Below, piece after piece: positions 7,637-8,869 of a stretch of 8,869 bases of DNA. The stretch spans positions 1-8,869 of the forward strand of contig CAIJKT010000738.1 of assembly GCA_903821255.1 (NCBI GenBank), read 5' to 3'. The notes below the pieces were generated by a model. The model saw nothing but the letters and a program-made list of their open reading frames with translations. It was not told where the DNA came from and did no database searches. This stretch comes from an uncultured Lentisphaeria bacterium. Its GTDB lineage: Bacteria > Verrucomicrobiota > Lentisphaeria > Victivallales > Victivallaceae. The position numbers and the translations under genes were made by a program. The number at the start of each line of letters is the position of its first letter. Position 1 is the first letter of the stretch.

Positions 7637-8689
7637 TTATAACGTTTGCCCGGCGTCAAAAAACGTCGGGATGGTTTTGGTTTCAGTAATCCTGCGGTCT
7701 CCGTTTTCAATCGCCTCGATCAATCTTCTGGTTCCAACCGCAGCTAATTCCTGCCAGGGGACAACGATACTTGCAGGGTTGGAACGGTCTTCGCCGCGGT
7801 AAGCCGGATTGCCGTCAAATCCGATCACTGCAACCTGTTCCGGCACTTTTACGTCAAGGAATCGCAGCTCCCGGATCACCAGGTCGGCCAGTGTGTCATT
7901 ATGACAGAATATCGCCGAAAACGGCAGGCTGCCATTCATTTTTTCCAGCAGTTTCCGTACATCAAAAGCATTGTTGACGGGAAAAACCAGCTTCTCATCA
8001 AAAGAATCTTTTGCCATAAGAGACTTTCTTAGCAAGTCCAGCTTGTAATGTGTGGAGATGATCTGGTCGCAACCTGCAAACGCAATTCGCCGGTGTCCTT
8101 TGCCGAGAACCTGTTCCACCGCTTCGGCGTATCCGGTATTCCGGTCAATGCTCAATGCACACATTTCATCAGGAGCCCAACTTTCATTCACCGCCAGAAA
8201 CGGCATCCCCTGATCTTTCAAATAATCGACCATCCGGCCATTATAAAACGTGAATACCCCGTCTGTCAGTTGCGGTTTAATATGGACAATCACTTCCTCT
8301 TCTTCTTCTTTATCGTAACCGAGCATCGCTTCCAGTTTAACGTCATAATTATAACGCCTGGCTTCGGTGATAACCCCTTTGACGATACCCCAACTGATAC
8401 TTTCATAATGAGCACCGAAGTCTGGAGCAACCATCGGGCCGGTCATTGCCCGCGGCGCCATGACCAGGGTAATCGTTTCTGTCTTTTGGCGCTTTAAGCG
8501 GCGGGCGGTCAGGTTGGATTTGTACCCGTGCTGTTTTACTGCTTCAAGCACCCGGTCACGAGTCGCCTGGCGCATGGCCACGCTCCGCCGCGAATCCAGC
8601 GCACGGGATACCGTCATCATTGACACCCCGCATTCATCGGCTATTTCCTTAAGCGTAATCTGTCGCTCACCGTCCAATCTTAACCTCAC
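7637..8689 (-). CDS. LacI-family transcriptional regulator
   Basis: This is a ligand-responsive DNA-binding repressor of 350 residues, the usual length for the family. The helix-turn-helix is ITLKEIADECGVSMMTVSRALD (11-32). The hinge region SNLTARRLKRQ (58-68) keeps the Leu (L65) that in LacI and PurR intercalates at the operator's central CpG. The sugar-binding-protein-like ligand domain follows, with VIGFDGNPAYRGE (288-300) and the PWQELAAVGTRRLIEAI segment (311-327) characteristic of the family. An EEEEE run (128-132) sits in the first subdomain. The start is uncertain: the GTG at 8689 has no Shine-Dalgarno sequence, whereas the in-frame TTG at 8677 (codon 5) has GAGG 6 nt upstream and still leaves a full HTH. 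It is the first gene of the cluster, directly behind a consensus promoter with a matching operator, so it probably represses itself and the genes after it until an inducing sugar or derivative binds. The ligand is unknown. Confidence 0.94.
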   Translation of the reverse strand: MRLRLDGERQITLKEIADECGVSMMTVSRALDSRRSVAMRQATRDRVLEAVKQHGYKSNLTARRLKRQKTETITLVMAPRAMTGPMVAPDFGAHYESISWGIVKGVITEARRYNYDVKLEAMLGYDKEEEEEVIVHIKPQLTDGVFTFYNGRMVDYLKDQGMPFLAVNESWAPDEMCALSIDRNTGYAEAVEQVLGKGHRRIAFAGCDQIISTHYKLDLLRKSLMAKDSFDEKLVFPVNNAFDVRKLLEKMNGSLPFSAIFCHNDTLADLVIRELRFLDVKVPEQVAVIGFDGNPAYRGEDRSNPASIVVPWQELAAVGTRRLIEAIENGDRRITETKTIPTFFDAGQTL

Positions 8690-8698
8690 TGTATATTC

Positions 8699-8716
8699 AA
8701 TGTTAGCGTTAACATT
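8699..8716 (-). promoter_or_regulatory. LacI-type operator
   Basis: AATGTTAACGCTAACATT (minus strand) is an 18-bp near-palindrome: 7 bp at each end pair perfectly, and only one symmetric pair in the middle is mismatched. It has an even length and a central CG, as LacI/PurR-family sites do. It begins directly after the -10 box and covers the expected transcription start, so a bound repressor would block RNA polymerase. It is assigned to the adjacent LacI-family protein by proximity. Confidence 0.82.
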
Positions 8717-8745
8717 ATTATATCCGAGGATTTCTTTCCTGTCAA
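8717..8745 (-). promoter_or_regulatory. perfect consensus sigma-70-type promoter of the operon
   Basis: TTGACA (8745-8740) and TATAAT (8722-8717) are separated by exactly 17 nt, which is the full bacterial housekeeping consensus. Transcription should begin near 8709-8711, giving a leader of only about 20 nt to the GTG or 33 nt to the TTG start of the regulator gene. So strong a promoter would need tight control, which the abutting operator can supply. Confidence 0.85.
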
Positions 8746-8869
8746 TAGTAATATAAATAATTTCTCGAATGAGCTTCTTGCAAAATTGTCAAAAATGTTA
8801 ATTTTTCGTAAAGGGCAACGATTTATGTTTGAATAGTGCTATATTATTACTACTTAAAATCTAATAAAT
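8746..8869. other. AT-rich upstream region, no gene seen
   Basis: These bases are strongly AT-rich and contain no convincing coding frame or start on either strand. On the plus strand TGCTATATT (8837-8845) resembles an extended -10 element that might serve a divergent gene beyond the edge, but no -35 element stands at the right distance. Confidence 0.35.

Noticed and set aside
8295..8312. CTT-rich tract as a phase-variable microsatellite
   Set aside because: It encodes the EEEEE run of the regulator. The copies are few and interrupted, and trinucleotide changes would not shift the frame.
8837..8845. Extended -10-like TGCTATATT on the plus strand
   Set aside because: No -35 element at proper spacing and no downstream gene within the window to support a divergent promoter.

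Overview
The window reads as a chromosomal segment of a PVC-group bacterium, most likely Lentisphaerota (Victivallis/Lentisphaera-like). The main clue is a pseudopilin with the KFTLIELLIVIAIIAILASM start and the H-X9-DG end, a family heavily expanded in Lentisphaerota and Planctomycetes. It sits among a LacI-type regulator, parallel beta-helix proteins, a large sodium:solute symporter and a PF12831-type FAD oxidoreductase, a combination typical of those genomes. The assignment rests on family content only; no rRNA or marker gene is present.

Every convincing gene lies on the minus strand, so the region reads from right to left. At the right edge (about 8717-8745) is a perfect consensus sigma-70-type promoter, TTGACA-N17-TATAAT. 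A near-palindromic LacI-type operator with a central CG (8699-8716) abuts its -10 box and covers the expected transcription start. Then follow the LacI-family repressor (8689-7637), an H-X9-DG pseudopilin (7614-6913), a large secreted beta-helix protein (6889-4916), an FAD-dependent oxidoreductase (4876-3590), a sodium:solute symporter (3570-1486) and a smaller secreted beta-helix protein (1359-193). A 56-codon ORF (180-10) follows and may or may not be real.

Gaps between the first five genes are only 19-39 nt and each downstream gene has a recognisable Shine-Dalgarno sequence, so they look like one transcription unit. The last beta-helix gene follows after 126 nt without a visible terminator. 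The simplest reading is a self-repressing, substrate-induced carbohydrate-utilisation operon. On this reading, exported beta-helix proteins bind or cleave a polysaccharide, the symporter imports a product with Na+, the cytoplasmic flavoprotein oxidises or reduces an intermediate, and the LacI-type protein senses a ligand. The substrate cannot be named from sequence alone. No sulfatase, classical glycoside hydrolase, SusC/SusD pair, RNA gene, insertion sequence, CRISPR array or phage gene was seen. The most unusual point is the pseudopilin placed between the regulator and the enzyme, with the strongest ribosome-binding site in the window.
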